Positions 1 through 9,733 of a DNA stretch of 64,000 bases are shown here, piece after piece. A program made the position numbers and the translations under genes. This DNA is from Taudactylus pleione (lineage: Eukaryota; Chordata; Amphibia; Anura; Myobatrachidae): positions 11,876,501 to 11,940,500 of the forward strand of contig JAUIMM010000113.1 in assembly GCA_031769625.1 (NCBI GenBank). Direction: 5' to 3'. Below the pieces are notes generated by a model. The model was not told where the DNA came from and ran no database searches. It saw only the letters and a program-made list of their open reading frames with translations. Positions within the stretch are counted from its first letter, which is position 1; each line of letters starts with the position of its first letter.

Positions 1-394
1 TGCAAACCACTTGTTATTGGCTGTTTGTAAATGCACAGTTGAAGAAATTTTGTGCTGACTTCATTGCTTTATGCTTTTGACTGCATGTTTCAGCACTTTT
101 TTAAGTATTTGGCCAAATGATATAGTTTTAAATACAAACAAATGGGGACATAAGAGTATGCCCATGGGCATCAATAGGGTGGAAGGGTACAGATTAACCA
201 AACCCAGGGTCATTTTGGGAGCATGTGGGTGATCTATTCAGTAAGAGAGGAGTAATACCTATAATCTTTACAGATCCTCATATGTTTGGTCATGTCCCCT
301 CTCTAGCACTGAGGCACTTGAAATGTCTCTGCGGCCCATGCTTTTACTATACTAAATCGGGTGCATGTACTACTGGTAGTGCCCTGCACTTTTG
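1..394. other. Unassigned AT-rich sequence
   Basis: I see no coding potential, terminal inverted repeat or tandem structure here. The short open frame at 225-467 has no recognisable domain and runs into the CCCTAA-type repeat, so I do not call it a gene. Confidence 0.5.
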
Positions 395-1105
395 TTGGGG
401 ATGGGTACGAGATGCCAGAGCTCGGGATCCCAGTGGTCAGGATCCCAATTCCGATAGCTCTAGGTAAGTAACCCTAACCTAACCCTCCCCAGTGCCTAAA
501 TCTAACCCCCATGTGCCTAAACCTAACCTCCCCCTTCCCACACCCTAAACCTTACCTTTCCCCTTAGTGCCTAACCCTAATGCTCACCCTAGTGCCTAAC
601 CCATAGGCGAAAATAGACTTTTGGTAATGGGTGGTTCCAGTTCCAACCCATTACCAGAACTTATGTTGTGTTTGGAAGTTGGTACTGTGTTTTGTTATCA
701 TAATTTAGGCAGCAAAGATTTCTAATCTAAACAAACAAGTATGGTCTCACTGGGAAGGGGCATTACCACCCCTCCTCCAATCTTGATCGGACCCCAACCC
801 CCCTTCCCCACTATTGGTGCCGACATAGGGGAGGCAGAGCAAGAAGGTCCTCCCGGTCAGGTGTGGAGGCGCCCATTAATTACATTTAAAAAATGGAGAA
901 TCGGTGGCGGAAGCTAATGGGTGGTCCAGTGCACTCCAGGACTACCCCTTAGTTTTGCCTATGACCCTAACCCCTAACCATAACCCTTTGCCTAACCCCG
1001 CTACTTACCTTCGGTATGTCAGTTATCGGGATGCTGGCGTCACTATGCTGATAAGTGTCAGGATTTCTGAACGCCGGAATCCCCACTGTCTGGATTTTTA
1101 ATGTA
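395..1105. mobile_element. CCCTAA-type non-autonomous element, degraded and interrupted
   Basis: The left part (about 395-475) carries GGGATCC and GGTCAGGATCCC blocks and an AGGTAAGTA motif. CCCTAACC-rich sequence follows (476-600), and resumes at 960-1000. The mirror motif ACTTACCT at about 1004-1011 leads into a right flank (1012-1100) with GTCAGGAT- and GGAATCCC-like blocks. This is the same architecture as the better preserved copies at 8511-9305 and 29050-29598. The middle (about 604-960) is unlike the minisatellite and is bounded by CATAGGC...GCCTATG, so it may be a nested insertion. Ends and target duplication could not be fixed. Confidence 0.55.
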
Positions 1106-1693
1106 TCCCTTTATTTTGTGGTAGTAACATCACCTGTATTTTGGGGTACAATTGTGGCCAACTCTTCATCTGCCCATATATGAACTAATATTATAAGATT
1201 GGTGAATACATTAGCTGAATATATGACTATTGGCACAATATCACAAACACTTCCAAAAACAGACCAATAACTATTTGAAAATTGTATCACAGAGCCTCCA
1301 TTTACTTCCTGAGTCTGTACCAGTCATTCAATGACTCCTATATCATCTACTTATTGAAAACCAATTGCTACCTGACAGTTCTCATCACAAAGCATGGTAA
1401 AAACTCTGTTATCATTTTAGCTTATTTAACAGGCAGGTGGATGAGTTGCTGACAAGTTGTTGACAAATTTCCGTGGAAGTGGTTTTCTTGCTAAATTATT
1501 ACAAAAAAACATTAGTTAAGATTGATTTGATGAAAATATATTTTCTTGTCCCTGACTCCCAGAATACATTTTGAAAAAATAAAAACATGAATTTTACTGA
1601 ACCAAAATATACCTTGAAAACAGTATTTAGATTCAATAGATGAATAGACCACTCATCCTCAGAACTGCAGATGTTCAGAGGAGAAAAATACGT
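1106..1693. other. Unassigned AT-rich sequence
   Basis: No domain-bearing frame, repeat ends or tandem structure recognised. Confidence 0.5.
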
Positions 1694-1701
1694 ACCTATA
1701 A

Positions 1702-2542
1702 GGGGTTTCAAATGAAAGGTCGACAGTAAAAAGGTTGATAAGCAATAGGTCGACACCAGATGATCTGCAATAGGTTGAACGGGACAATAGGTCGTCAAAA
1801 TGATCAACTCATTTTTTTTAGAGTTACTGGAGGGTTAGGGTTAGGTACTTGGAGGGACAGTTAGGGTTAGGCACTTACCCCAATGACTAGGGTTAAGCAC
1901 TAGGAGGAACTGTTAGGGTTAGGCACTTACCCTGATGGATAGGGTTAGGCACTAGAAGGGATGGTTAGGGTTAGGCACTTACCCCAATGTTTAGGGTTAG
2001 GCACTAGGAGGAACTGTTAGGGTTAGGCACTTACCCTGATGGATAGGGTTAGGCACTAGGAGGGATGGTTAGGGTTAGGCACTTACCGCAATGATTAGGG
2101 TTAGGCACTAGGAGGGACGGTTAGGGTTAGGCACTTACCCTGATGGATAGGGTTAGGCACTAGGAGGGATGGTTAGGGTTAGGCACTTACCGCAATGATT
2201 AGTGTTAGGCACTAGGAGGAACTGTTAGGGTTAGGCACTTACCCTGATGGATAGAGTTAGGCACTAGGAGGGATGGTTAGGGTTAGGCACTTACCGCAAT
2301 GATTAGGGTTAGGCACTAGGAGGGATGGTTAGGGTTAGACACCAAGGGGAGGGTTAGGGTAAAGATTATGGTTAAAAAAAAATGTCAACCATACCCATGT
2401 CAACCTTTTGACCCTGTCGACCTACATCAATTCTAACCTTTTGTATCTGTCGACCTTTTGTCCCTGTCGACCTATTGACTGTTGACCCTTTGGTGTTGAC
2501 CTATACACTGTCATCCTTTTTACTGCCGTTCTAATGAACCAC
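1702..2542. mobile_element. hAT-like non-autonomous element with TTAGGG-like minisatellite
   Basis: The element is flanked by a perfect 8-bp direct repeat ACCTATAA (1694-1701 and 2543-2550), the size expected of a hAT-type integration. The arms are imperfect inverted repeats: the left arm (1702-1757) and the reverse complement of the right arm (2492-2542) share CAGTAAAAAGG and ATAGGTC(G/A)ACACC. The interior is a tandem array plus an A-rich stretch and several GTCGACC motifs. No coding sequence remains. Assignment to hAT rests on the 8-bp duplication only. Confidence 0.8.
1838..2345 (+). repeat. About 52-bp minisatellite with TTAGGGTTAGG cores
   Basis: Roughly ten repeats of a two-part unit. 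Each half begins TTAGGGTTAGGCAC and continues either TTACC(CC/GC)..ATG or TAGGAGG. The core resembles 1.8 vertebrate telomere repeats but is always interrupted by a spacer, so this is a minisatellite inside a transposon, not a telomeric tract. Confidence 0.9.
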
Positions 2543-2550
2543 ACCTATAA

Positions 2551-3820
2551 ATCCTTACTTATAGATGCTACCGTTGGGAGCTGGATTGATGAGGTAATAG
2601 TCCCTCACCTGCAAAGATGATACTTTTAAAACCCACCCCTGCAAGCTACTATGCTGCAGACAATTGTCTTAAGCGAGGGAATGGGCCATTAAAAGTGGTC
2701 TGATCTATCTCCCGTACCTCTTATGAATTTCTTTTGTGATGCTGAAATCGAAATCATAAAAGGAGTAAAGGAACTGAACCACTTATCTCTAATACTAATG
2801 CAAGAACCACTAAAAATGTATTGGTGGTGAGTAAAACAAAACAGTACAACATTTGCCTTTAGTTTAATTCAATAAAAAAATAAAACACTTTTTTCCACCA
2901 TTTGGGGTGCATTGTCTTTGCCACGAAATGAGGTGTTTGCAAAAGACACTCTCTGTATATTCAGTCTTCAAAAAAAATGTAGCATTTAGTTGGGTGCTAC
3001 ATAAACAAATACTGATTCTGATGTTGGAAATCAAACAGCCCCGCTGCCCCCCCCCCCCAAAAAAAAAGCTTAATGAATGGCTGAGAAAAGCCTCAGCAAC
3101 GTAGTGTAGAAACAGCTAATGCATATTTTAATCAATGGTTGGTGCTATTTATATACTGTTTGAGTGAAAACAATGAGTAGCTGTGTGCATTACTCTTCTG
3201 ATGAAATCGCCTAGGGTGATGAAATGCATAAGTATTGTTATAAAGATTGCTACATTGTATGAGCTATTTAATTATTGCTGGTGGTGTAGTTACATTTATA
3301 AGATTGCTGGAGAGACATAAGTGCTCAGAGATTAACTACGCTAACAAGACCACTCTTCTAAGGACAAGAGGACTGTGATCATGGGATATTGAAGCCAAAT
3401 GCCTGAAACATCTGATAGGTCAGAGATGGCAAAGTTACAGGATCTTCATGCAAGTACTTTCTATTATACCTGCACTCTTTTTTCTCTTGATGTATTGTAG
3501 ATGTTGACACTTGATACATTGTTTGAAGACATCCATTGGGAATGAATTGTCCACTATTTCATTATGTTAGTTACTGTACGTTCAGCATTTACAGACTTGT
3601 AATGTGGATTAATCAGTAGAACTTTAGTAATGAGACAATATCTTCCTATTTATTGCTAGCTCCCAATTTTTGTTCATCGAGGGGCCGAATGCAAAGTCAG
3701 AGCGCTTATGGCTAACATAAAACATTTTACGTTTTTATCATTATCCTGTACTAGATTAAAAACAAGCATAATAAACATAGGATAATATTGTTACTAGCCA
3801 ATTCATATACAATGGTGATA
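2551..3820. other. Unassigned AT-rich sequence
   Basis: No gene or clear element ends. A C-run followed by an A-run lies at about 3047-3067. The phrase GATGAAATCGCCTAGGGTG (about 3199-3217) recalls amphibian repeat tails, without further support. Confidence 0.45.
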
Positions 3821-3824
3821 GAGC

Positions 3825-4191
3825 AGCTAGAGATGTGACCTCATACATGGTTGCTCAAATAGCACGAAATAGCCCCTCTTGGTGCACCAGGTCCCAGGTG
3901 ACGCGGCCATGCCGAGCAGCTTTTCACTCTAGTGTGCCTCTTATTCACACAAATAAAACAGGAAAAAACAAAGCTGTATTGTCAGTGTACAGTACACAAA
4001 CTTCTGTGATTTGTGACATTTGTACATCTATGTGTGACTGAGTCTGATTCTGTGCAAAAAGGGCTCTGATGCAAATAGCTGCAGCTTTCCACACAGCAAC
4101 TTCCATTGTGCCTAATCTGCGACTTGTTGTATGTGTGTAATCCCAATTCCTGCGGGTGAAGTCACAGTCTGGTATCTCTAGTACAGTACAC
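3825..4191. repeat. Dispersed repeat fragment, paralogous to 12785-13030
   Basis: This segment and 12785-13030 align by eye over about 200 bases, for example TGTACATCTATGTGTG against TGTATATCTGTGTG, and CATTGTGCCTAATCTGCGAC against CGTTGTGCGTCATCTGAGAC. Both lie beside Harbinger-type ends, so they are probably internal sequence of a MITE family. Ends are not resolved. Confidence 0.5.
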
Positions 4192-4194
4192 TGT

Positions 4195-4649
4195 GGGCCT
4201 GATTCAGACCCGGCTAGCAACGGGCTCTCCATCGCTCCGGGTCTCGCACCAAAAGGGGGCGGCTGTTGATTTTGATTGACAGCTCGCACTGTTTTGGAGG
4301 CGTGGCGTGGTGGTGGCTTCATAAACGGAGGCGTTCCCATGCGAACGCCTACCGTTTGTGGGCGGCCCCACTGACATCACCAGTGATGTCAGTGGGAGAG
4401 CTTCCGGCTCTATTAGAGCCAGAAGCTCTCTGGGGCTTGCGGCCATGAGACCATACCACAAGAGTCTCGTCGCAAGCCCGATGGTCACGATGGTCTTGAC
4501 CATCGCGACCATCATCCTAGTCGCTCGCAATAGCTGTGGGTGGTTACCCACAGCTATGCGAGCGGCCAGGAGGCCGCTCCAAAAAAAAAGAAAACTGCCC
4601 TGATTCAGAGCGAGCGCCCTTTTAGAGCGTCCGTCTCTGAATCAGGGCC
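4195..4649 (-). mobile_element. Multi-hairpin Harbinger MITE, copy A
   Basis: Ends are GGGCCTGATTCAG and CTGAATCAGGGCC, flanked by the 3-bp duplication TGT (4192-4194, 4650-4652). The interior is a run of adjacent hairpins: 4206-4244 (weak), about 4258-4290 (weak), 4323-4357 (AAACGGAGGCGTTC arm, one bulge), 4369-4394 (CACTGACATCAC arm), 4396-4430 (GAGAGCTTCCGGCTCT arm), 4433-4479 (GGGCTTGCG arm), 4480-4513 (GATGGTC..GACCATC), 4522-4564 (CGCTCGCA..TAGCTGTGGGT arm), 4561-4578 (AGCGGCC..GGCCGCT), and a terminal hairpin 4597-4649. Hairpin order is the reverse of copies B, C and D, so this copy is inverted. No coding sequence. Confidence 0.9.
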
Positions 4650-4775
4650 TGTGTGCGGCTTTTTGCTGATTCTGAGATGCATATAGAGTAATGTGCAGAA
4701 TTTTTTAAAATATATAATACATTACTTCTCCAGGAGCGTGGTGCAGGCTTCTCTTGCCATATGGCGTATAGACAA

Positions 4776-5032
4776 TAGTGGCCAAATGTAATAGGGTGAG
4801 AGTTTAGAAAATCAGAGAGTTTAGCAGTAAACTCTGACATTGGTTGAGTTTTATGTTCCAAATGGGAAAACATCTGGATGAGATTTTATATCGTGAGAGT
4901 TTTTTTGAGTCTGAAAAACATGCGAGTTTCCTCTGTTGCTTTGTTCTCAGACTCTATTACATTGGTCGAGTTTAAAAAGTGCGAGAAAACGCTCATATTT
5001 TCTAAACTCTCACCCCATTACATTTGGCCCTA
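4776..5032. mobile_element. 257-bp MITE with about 35-bp terminal inverted repeats
   Basis: The left arm TAGTGGCCAAATGTAATAGG and the reverse complement of the right arm TAGGGCCAAATGTAATGGGG both continue into GTGAGAGTTTAGAAAAT. No transposase fragment inside. Target duplication is ambiguous (TA-rich flank), so the superfamily is open. Confidence 0.8.
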
Positions 5033-5384
5033 TATCTTTAAAACCAAATTATATAGTATATTGTTTTAAGTACACCAATAAGAATGAAGTAAATAAAGTT
5101 ATTATGTATTTATCCTGTTTCACTTTTTTTGGTAATAACCACTTGTCTTAACCCAAGCAAATTTATAAATCATTTGTTGGTATTGTTGGCGTTGTTGTAT
5201 TATTACTTGCTGTTCATTAGACTATAAAATTAAGTACTTTGTAAATATAATATTTAGTTACATATTTTTTATGAACCGCTTCCTTTTTTATTATCAATGT
5301 ATTTGAATTATTTGTCAATAACCCAAATAAATGTGTAGCTACACATGTGGGGTTATTTAAACATCTGGTCAAAAAGCAATCAGT
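5033..5384. other. Unassigned AT-rich sequence
   Basis: Nothing recognised beyond high A+T content. Confidence 0.5.
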
Positions 5385-5810
5385 GCGCCTGATTTAGCTT
5401 AGGAAGGAATTGCAAAGCTGCACGCAAGCAGCTTTGAAATTCTGTCCTTGCAATTATGGTAATGCAGCAGGAGTCATCACGCCTCCTGCACGCATTACTT
5501 ATCCGAGCTGCGTTGTCCAACGCAGCATTGGATAAACTGTGGGAACATCGGCCGGCTAAGTGACCCATGCCTCTTCCCTCCATCCCAACTGCTGTAACAC
5601 ACCTCTGTTTTGGGAAATGGAGGCCATCGCTGCCCCCTCCCATCGTACAACTGGCAACAGACTGTCAATCAATGACAGTCTGCTGCCAGCCTGCATGCGG
5701 AATCGCAGACCCATCCTGCACTTGCGCAGAACGGGTCAGGCGCCTGTGCAGATTCCTGACCATAAGGATCTGCCTTCAGCAGTGCACTAGCTACCTGCTG
5801 AATCAGGCCC
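5385..5810. mobile_element. Harbinger-type MITE with a different hairpin set (copy E)
   Basis: Ends GCGCCTGATT and AATCAGGCCC are flanked by AGT/AGT (5382-5384, 5811-5813). Internal stems include CAAAGCTGC/GCAGCTTTG (about 5412-5438), GTAATGC-GCAGGAG/CTCCTGC-GCATTAC (about 5459-5499), TTATCC..GCTGCGTTG/AACGCAGC..GGATAA (about 5498-5535), and ACAGACTGTCA/TGACAGTCTG (about 5655-5685). These sequences differ from the hairpins of copies A-D, but the chain-of-hairpins plan is the same. Confidence 0.8.
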
Positions 5811-6066
5811 AGTGTCTTGACTGGTTGTTTGCACTTTAATATAAATGTCATCCGAAGACACACTACAAAGACTCTCCTGCTGTCAAAACCATGGGCTGCT
5901 CAATACCATCGGCTCTCATATTTATAGCCATGCGTCTTGGAAACTTTAAGCAGGACATCTTCAAACCTGTTGAGGTATTTCCCTTTTACCTGTAGATAAT
6001 TTCCTAATGACAGATTTGCCTTGGAGGGACAACCATCCCAGAAATTAACTTGGCCTTACTGTCTAA

Positions 6067-6320
6067 GGCCCTGATTCAGAGCCGGACACTCTGACAGAGC
6101 GCTCGCTCTGAATCAGGGCCGTCCTTCTCTTTTTTTAGAGTGGCCTCCTGACCACCCACAGCTGTAGCGAGCAGCCAAAAAGACCATCGCGTCCATCGGG
6201 CTTGCGACGAGACCCTTGTGGTAGGGTCTCGTCTGCCGCAAGCCCTGGAGTGCTTTTGGCTCTATCAGAGCCAAAAGCACTCTCACTGACATCACTAGCG
6301 AGCGGGTCTGAATCAGGCCC
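6067..6320 (+). mobile_element. Multi-hairpin Harbinger MITE, copy B (truncated inside)
   Basis: Ends GGCCCTGATTCAG and CTGAATCAGGCCC are flanked by TAA/TAA (6064-6066, 6321-6323), a typical PIF/Harbinger target. A terminal hairpin (6067-6120) is followed by half of the CCACAGCTGT hairpin, the GGGCTTGCG hairpin (6198-6245) and a perfect 15-bp stem AGTGCTTTTGGCTCT (6249-6281). Then one arm of the CACTGACATCAC hairpin runs directly into the right end. Later hairpins are missing. Confidence 0.88.
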
Positions 6321-6323
6321 TAA

Positions 6324-6842
6324 AGTCCTGATTCAGAGAAACATGCAGTGGCAATATCGGGCTTAGTTGATTTTTTGGGACTGTTTTCTGGACAGGCCCT
6401 AATGAACCTCTATGAATGTGAATGCAGTTGGTGAGGCCCTGGCATCTTAGGTAAGACACTCATTCTGAGACAGCATAGCCTTACTTAGAGGTTCAATGTG
6501 CAACTGATGTTTCCAATGTTTTTACTTTTTTATCTTAGCGATGAATGTGAGATGCCGGAGGTGGGTACCTCTGTGCACAAGATGTCAGCTGAGTCATTAG
6601 CATATTTTCACAAGTCTGCTGAGTACGGGAATGCAGCAGCAACGGGCATTGCGTGAATCTCCAGGGACCGTGCGGAACAAAAAAATTTGTGAGTTCCAGG
6701 GACCCCTCGTTTTAAAAATTTGGGGTCCTACTCCACAGTTTCTGGGTCCCATTACATATTATGGGGGTTGAAGGGAGGCAGCAGTTGGGACAGTGCTGGG
6801 ACAGGGTAGCAGTTGGGGTAGAGCTTGGGGGTAAAGGCATTT
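6324..6842. other. Mostly unassigned; begins with an isolated Harbinger-like end
   Basis: TCCTGATTCAGAG at about 6327-6339 looks like a Harbinger-type left end with no visible partner. The rest shows no coding or repeat structure I can name. Confidence 0.4.
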
Positions 6843-7182
6843 TCTACTCAAAGCTTAAGTTGTAAGCTCTCACGAGCAGGGCCCTCTTCCTTCATGTGCT
6901 TTTCCTTCCCTCATTTATACCATCATCTCCTCTCCACTGCCAACAACAGCACCAAAGCTTTGAGTTTGGCCACTCCGCTGCTTATTTGGGTATTATGACT
7001 GTTGCGGTAGCAAAGTTAATAAACCTTCTCCATGTCCAGCAGCTTTCTGTACTGTCAATCACTTTTTTCTTTTCTTCATACTGTTTCTGTTTATGTACTT
7101 TGTAAGGTGCTGGCGGCCCCTTGTAGTGCCTTATTAATAATAATAATAATAATCATAATCATAATAATAAAAATAATAAATA
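6843..7182 (+). mobile_element. LINE/SINE 3'-tail fragment (L2-like)
   Basis: The sequence TAAGCTCTCACGAGCAGGGC, then TATGTACTTTGTAAGGTGCT and a final AAT-rich microsatellite (about 7132-7182), is a common retroposon tail layout in amphibians. An inverted relative, split by another insertion, lies at 28866-29041 and 29607-29760. There is no reverse-transcriptase frame here; L2-like is inferred from the tail alone. Confidence 0.6.
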
Positions 7183-7304
7183 TTTATACTTATAGGGAGA
7201 GATGTGAGCTAACACAAAACGCATATTAAAAGAATTCCAATACATTTTCATGACAGATAATATAAGGAAAATTACGTTACAAAAAAACTGAAAAATTTAT
7301 TGGT

Positions 7305-7473
7305 TCAGAGATTGATTGCAGCAATCGTGCAATTTTGCAATCGATTGTGTATAAAAATCTTTCCATTTTTCAATCGATTGTGGAAATTCTGAAATCTGCA
7401 ATTGATTGAAAAAGGGAAAGATTTTTATACACAATCGATTGCAAATTGCACGATTGCTGCAATCAATCTCTGA
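7305..7473. mobile_element. Foldback MITE, near-perfect 60-bp arms
   Basis: The left arm starts TCAGAGATTGATTGCAGCAA and ends ATCTTTCC near 7365. The right arm (about 7413-7473) is its near-exact reverse complement, ending TTGCTGCAATCAATCTCTGA. The short loop carries further CAATCGATTG copies. The closeness of the arms suggests either a young element or arm homogenisation. No TSD is obvious. Confidence 0.85.
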
Positions 7474-7519
7474 TGTATGGGGGCCTTTACTGTATACTTA
7501 TGTTTCAGGATAAAATGTG

Positions 7520-7720
7520 TTATGCTGGGCATACACTCTACAATTATCTGTCAGATATCTGTCAAATATGTGTGGTGGGAAAGAAAATCTGGTCTGTTTT
7601 CTAGTGTTTGGGAGCAAATTTCTAATGTCATTTGCTCCCATCCACTACCAGATTTTCATTCCAACCAGCCAGATTGGACAGATATCTGACAGAAAATTCT
7701 AGAGTGTATGCCCAGCATAA
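7520..7720. mobile_element. 201-bp MITE, TIR TTATGCTGGGCATACACTCT
   Basis: The left end (7520-7540) and right end (7700-7720) are perfect inverted repeats; TCTGTCAGATATCTGTC recurs inverted further in. A central palindrome GGGAGCAAAT/ATTTGCTCCC lies at 7610-7639. The TA inside the TTA/TAA edges would fit a Tc1/mariner-type target, but this is not certain. Confidence 0.85.
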
Positions 7721-8396
7721 GTTTTATCATCCTGAGCTTGTTATTTCTAGCAGAGAAGCATTTGGTTAGGAAAAAAAATGTTTATACATGAAGATTTTTT
7801 CCCCTTGATCTCTAATTATATTTTATATTAGACTAGAGACATAGGTAACAGGTGATCTGTGCGATTATTCAATTACTTTGAACATAGTTACATTTCACAT
7901 TATGATAATTTTCTATTTACAATGTCAGTTTTAATTTGTCACAAATAGGTAGAATGAGATGCTTGTGCTGCTATGTTAGCTCAATTAGCTGACAATGGCT
8001 ATGCAGAAGTATCCGAAGTTTCCATTAACACCATATAACATGGGCCATGGTAACAGGTGTTTGTTCACGTGTTGTTCTAAATCTAAATTTTTTTTTAACA
8101 CTACATTGGTGAATGCATTTATAAGAGAACTACACTCTGCCTACGCTGTTTAATAAACAATTGAATTTATTTTATATAAATCATGTTTTTGCTTTTTAAC
8201 AACTTTAAAGCCTTTGGGTGAAAACAAACAACAAACAATATGATTCATTTTAGATTATAGCTTAATGGGATCTTGCCCCTTAGACCTGAGTTTATAATTA
8301 TTGATAAACACTAAAATATATTATAAAGGGCAATGCATTGAATAGAATAAGTATTTAAAATACATTTGACAGAGGAAAAAGTCATGCATAAATATC
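7721..8396. other. Unassigned AT-rich sequence
   Basis: No supported gene, inverted repeat or tandem array. Confidence 0.5.
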
Positions 8397-8510
8397 TGGG
8401 ACCTGTTTCTGAGTCGCACACAATCAGTACGCAATACTGATGCTCTCGTACAGTACCTGAGCAATTATTTGCAAATTTCTGAAAACCCGTACGATGCTAG
8501 AGTTACACTG

Positions 8511-9305
8511 GCTTGGGTACGATTTCCCGGCGGCGACCATCCCGATAGTCACAATACCGGCAGCAAAATCCCGATGGTCAAACGCCTAAAAATTTTAGTA
8601 AGTATTCTAACCCTAACCAAACCCTAACCATCCCATTTGATAGCTTAACCCTAACCGTCCCCTTTGACAGCTTACTCTAACCATCCCCTTCGCCAGCCTA
8701 TTCCTAACAGTCCCCTTCACCAGCCTATCCCTAAACGTCCCCTTCTCTAGCCTATCCCTAACTGTCCCCTACTGCAGCCTAACCCTAACCGGCCCCTTTG
8801 ACAGCCTAACCCTATCCCTAAACGTCCCCTTCACCAGCCAATCACTAACCATCCCCTACTGCAGCTTAACCCTAACCCTCCCCTACTGTACCCTAACCCT
8901 AACCATTCCCTACTGCAGCCTAACCATAACCATCCCATTTGACAGCCTAACCCTAACGTCCCCTTCGCCAGCCTATCCCTAACCTTCCCCTACTGCAGCC
9001 TAACCCTAACCGGCCCCTTTGACAGCCTAACCCTAACCATCCCCTACTGCAGCCTAACCCTAACCTTCCCCTACTGCAGCCTAACCCTAACCGGCCCCTT
9101 TGACAGCCTAACCCTAACCATCCCCTACTGAAGCCTAACCCTAACCGGCCCCTTTGACAGCCTAACCCTAACCCCGCCCCTAGTGCCTAACCCTAACCCC
9201 CCTAATACTCATCATCAGGATTCGTTTGTATTTTTACCATAGGGATTCTGCTGCTGGTATTGTGACCATCAGGATGGTCACTGCCGGGATCCTGACCACA
9301 TCCCA
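8511..9305. mobile_element. CCCTAA-type non-autonomous element with about 54-bp arms
   Basis: The left arm 8525-8578 and right arm 9236-9289 are inverted repeats with shared blocks GACCATCC, GTCACAATACC and GCAGCA. Outside them lies a near-matching 8-bp duplication, TTACACTG (8503-8510) and TTACACAG (9306-9313). The related uninterrupted fragment at 44600-44757 reads CATTACACAGAG, which supports this as the insertion point. No coding sequence. Confidence 0.8.
8600..9205 (+). repeat. CCCTAACC minisatellite with TTTGACAG / TACTGCAG spacers
   Basis: About 20 imperfect units, each with GCCTAACCCTAACC followed by a 10-14 base spacer such as GGCCCCTTTGACA or ATCCCCTACTGCA. Left-hand units are more degenerate than right-hand ones, as expected if the array grew towards the right. 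Confidence 0.88.
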
Positions 9306-9733
9306 TTACACAGAGTGTATACACAAAGGTGCTATTGCAATTGGGTCAGACAGCATTAAAAAATGTATTGGAAAAGTGACGGGTATTCCTGGGAGGTGAC
9401 TGGGAGGTGGCTAGTAATGCACGCAAAAATGGTCTGTTCAGTGGGAGTGCTATCATGGGAGTATCACAGGTTTGTCAGTGACAGACACACAACCACAAGC
9501 ATAGGAGGTCATGGTCAAGAGGAGAAACTGCACCTGCAACAGGGCTGATGTAAGTTTTGATGGTGCAATCGATGGTCAATGGTGGCGTATAAGGATGTAC
9601 CCATCAGTATTACAATTACAGAATGAAAGAATGAGCATATCGGTCCTTGTATAATCAGCTTCATGGATGTACACAAGGGATGGGGTTTGTGCACTGCTGC
9701 ATGCACTTTCTGTGTGACTCAGAATCAGGCCCC

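Larger units (their letters stand above)
8398..9733. mobile_element. Harbinger-type MITE split by a nested CCCTAA element
   Basis: The left end GGGACCTGTTTCTGAGTC and the reverse complement of the right end GGGGCCTGATTCTGAGTC match, followed by GC/ACACA. The body is interrupted at TTACAC by the element at 8511-9305. A second fragment of the same body lies at 44600-44757 (shared TTACACAGAGTGTA, CACAAAGGTGCT, GACTGGGAGGTG). I could not find a matching 3-bp target duplication. Confidence 0.6.

Noticed and set aside
1499..1807. 102-codon - strand frame
   Set aside because: AT-rich, no domain, and it crosses the left end of a transposon.
1838..2345. True interstitial telomere tract
   Set aside because: TTAGGG occurs only in pairs separated by non-telomeric spacers and is bounded by inverted repeats and an 8-bp duplication.
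3945..4551. Open frames of 131 and 115 codons on the - strand
   Set aside because: They run through the multi-hairpin MITE and its flank, with no domain.
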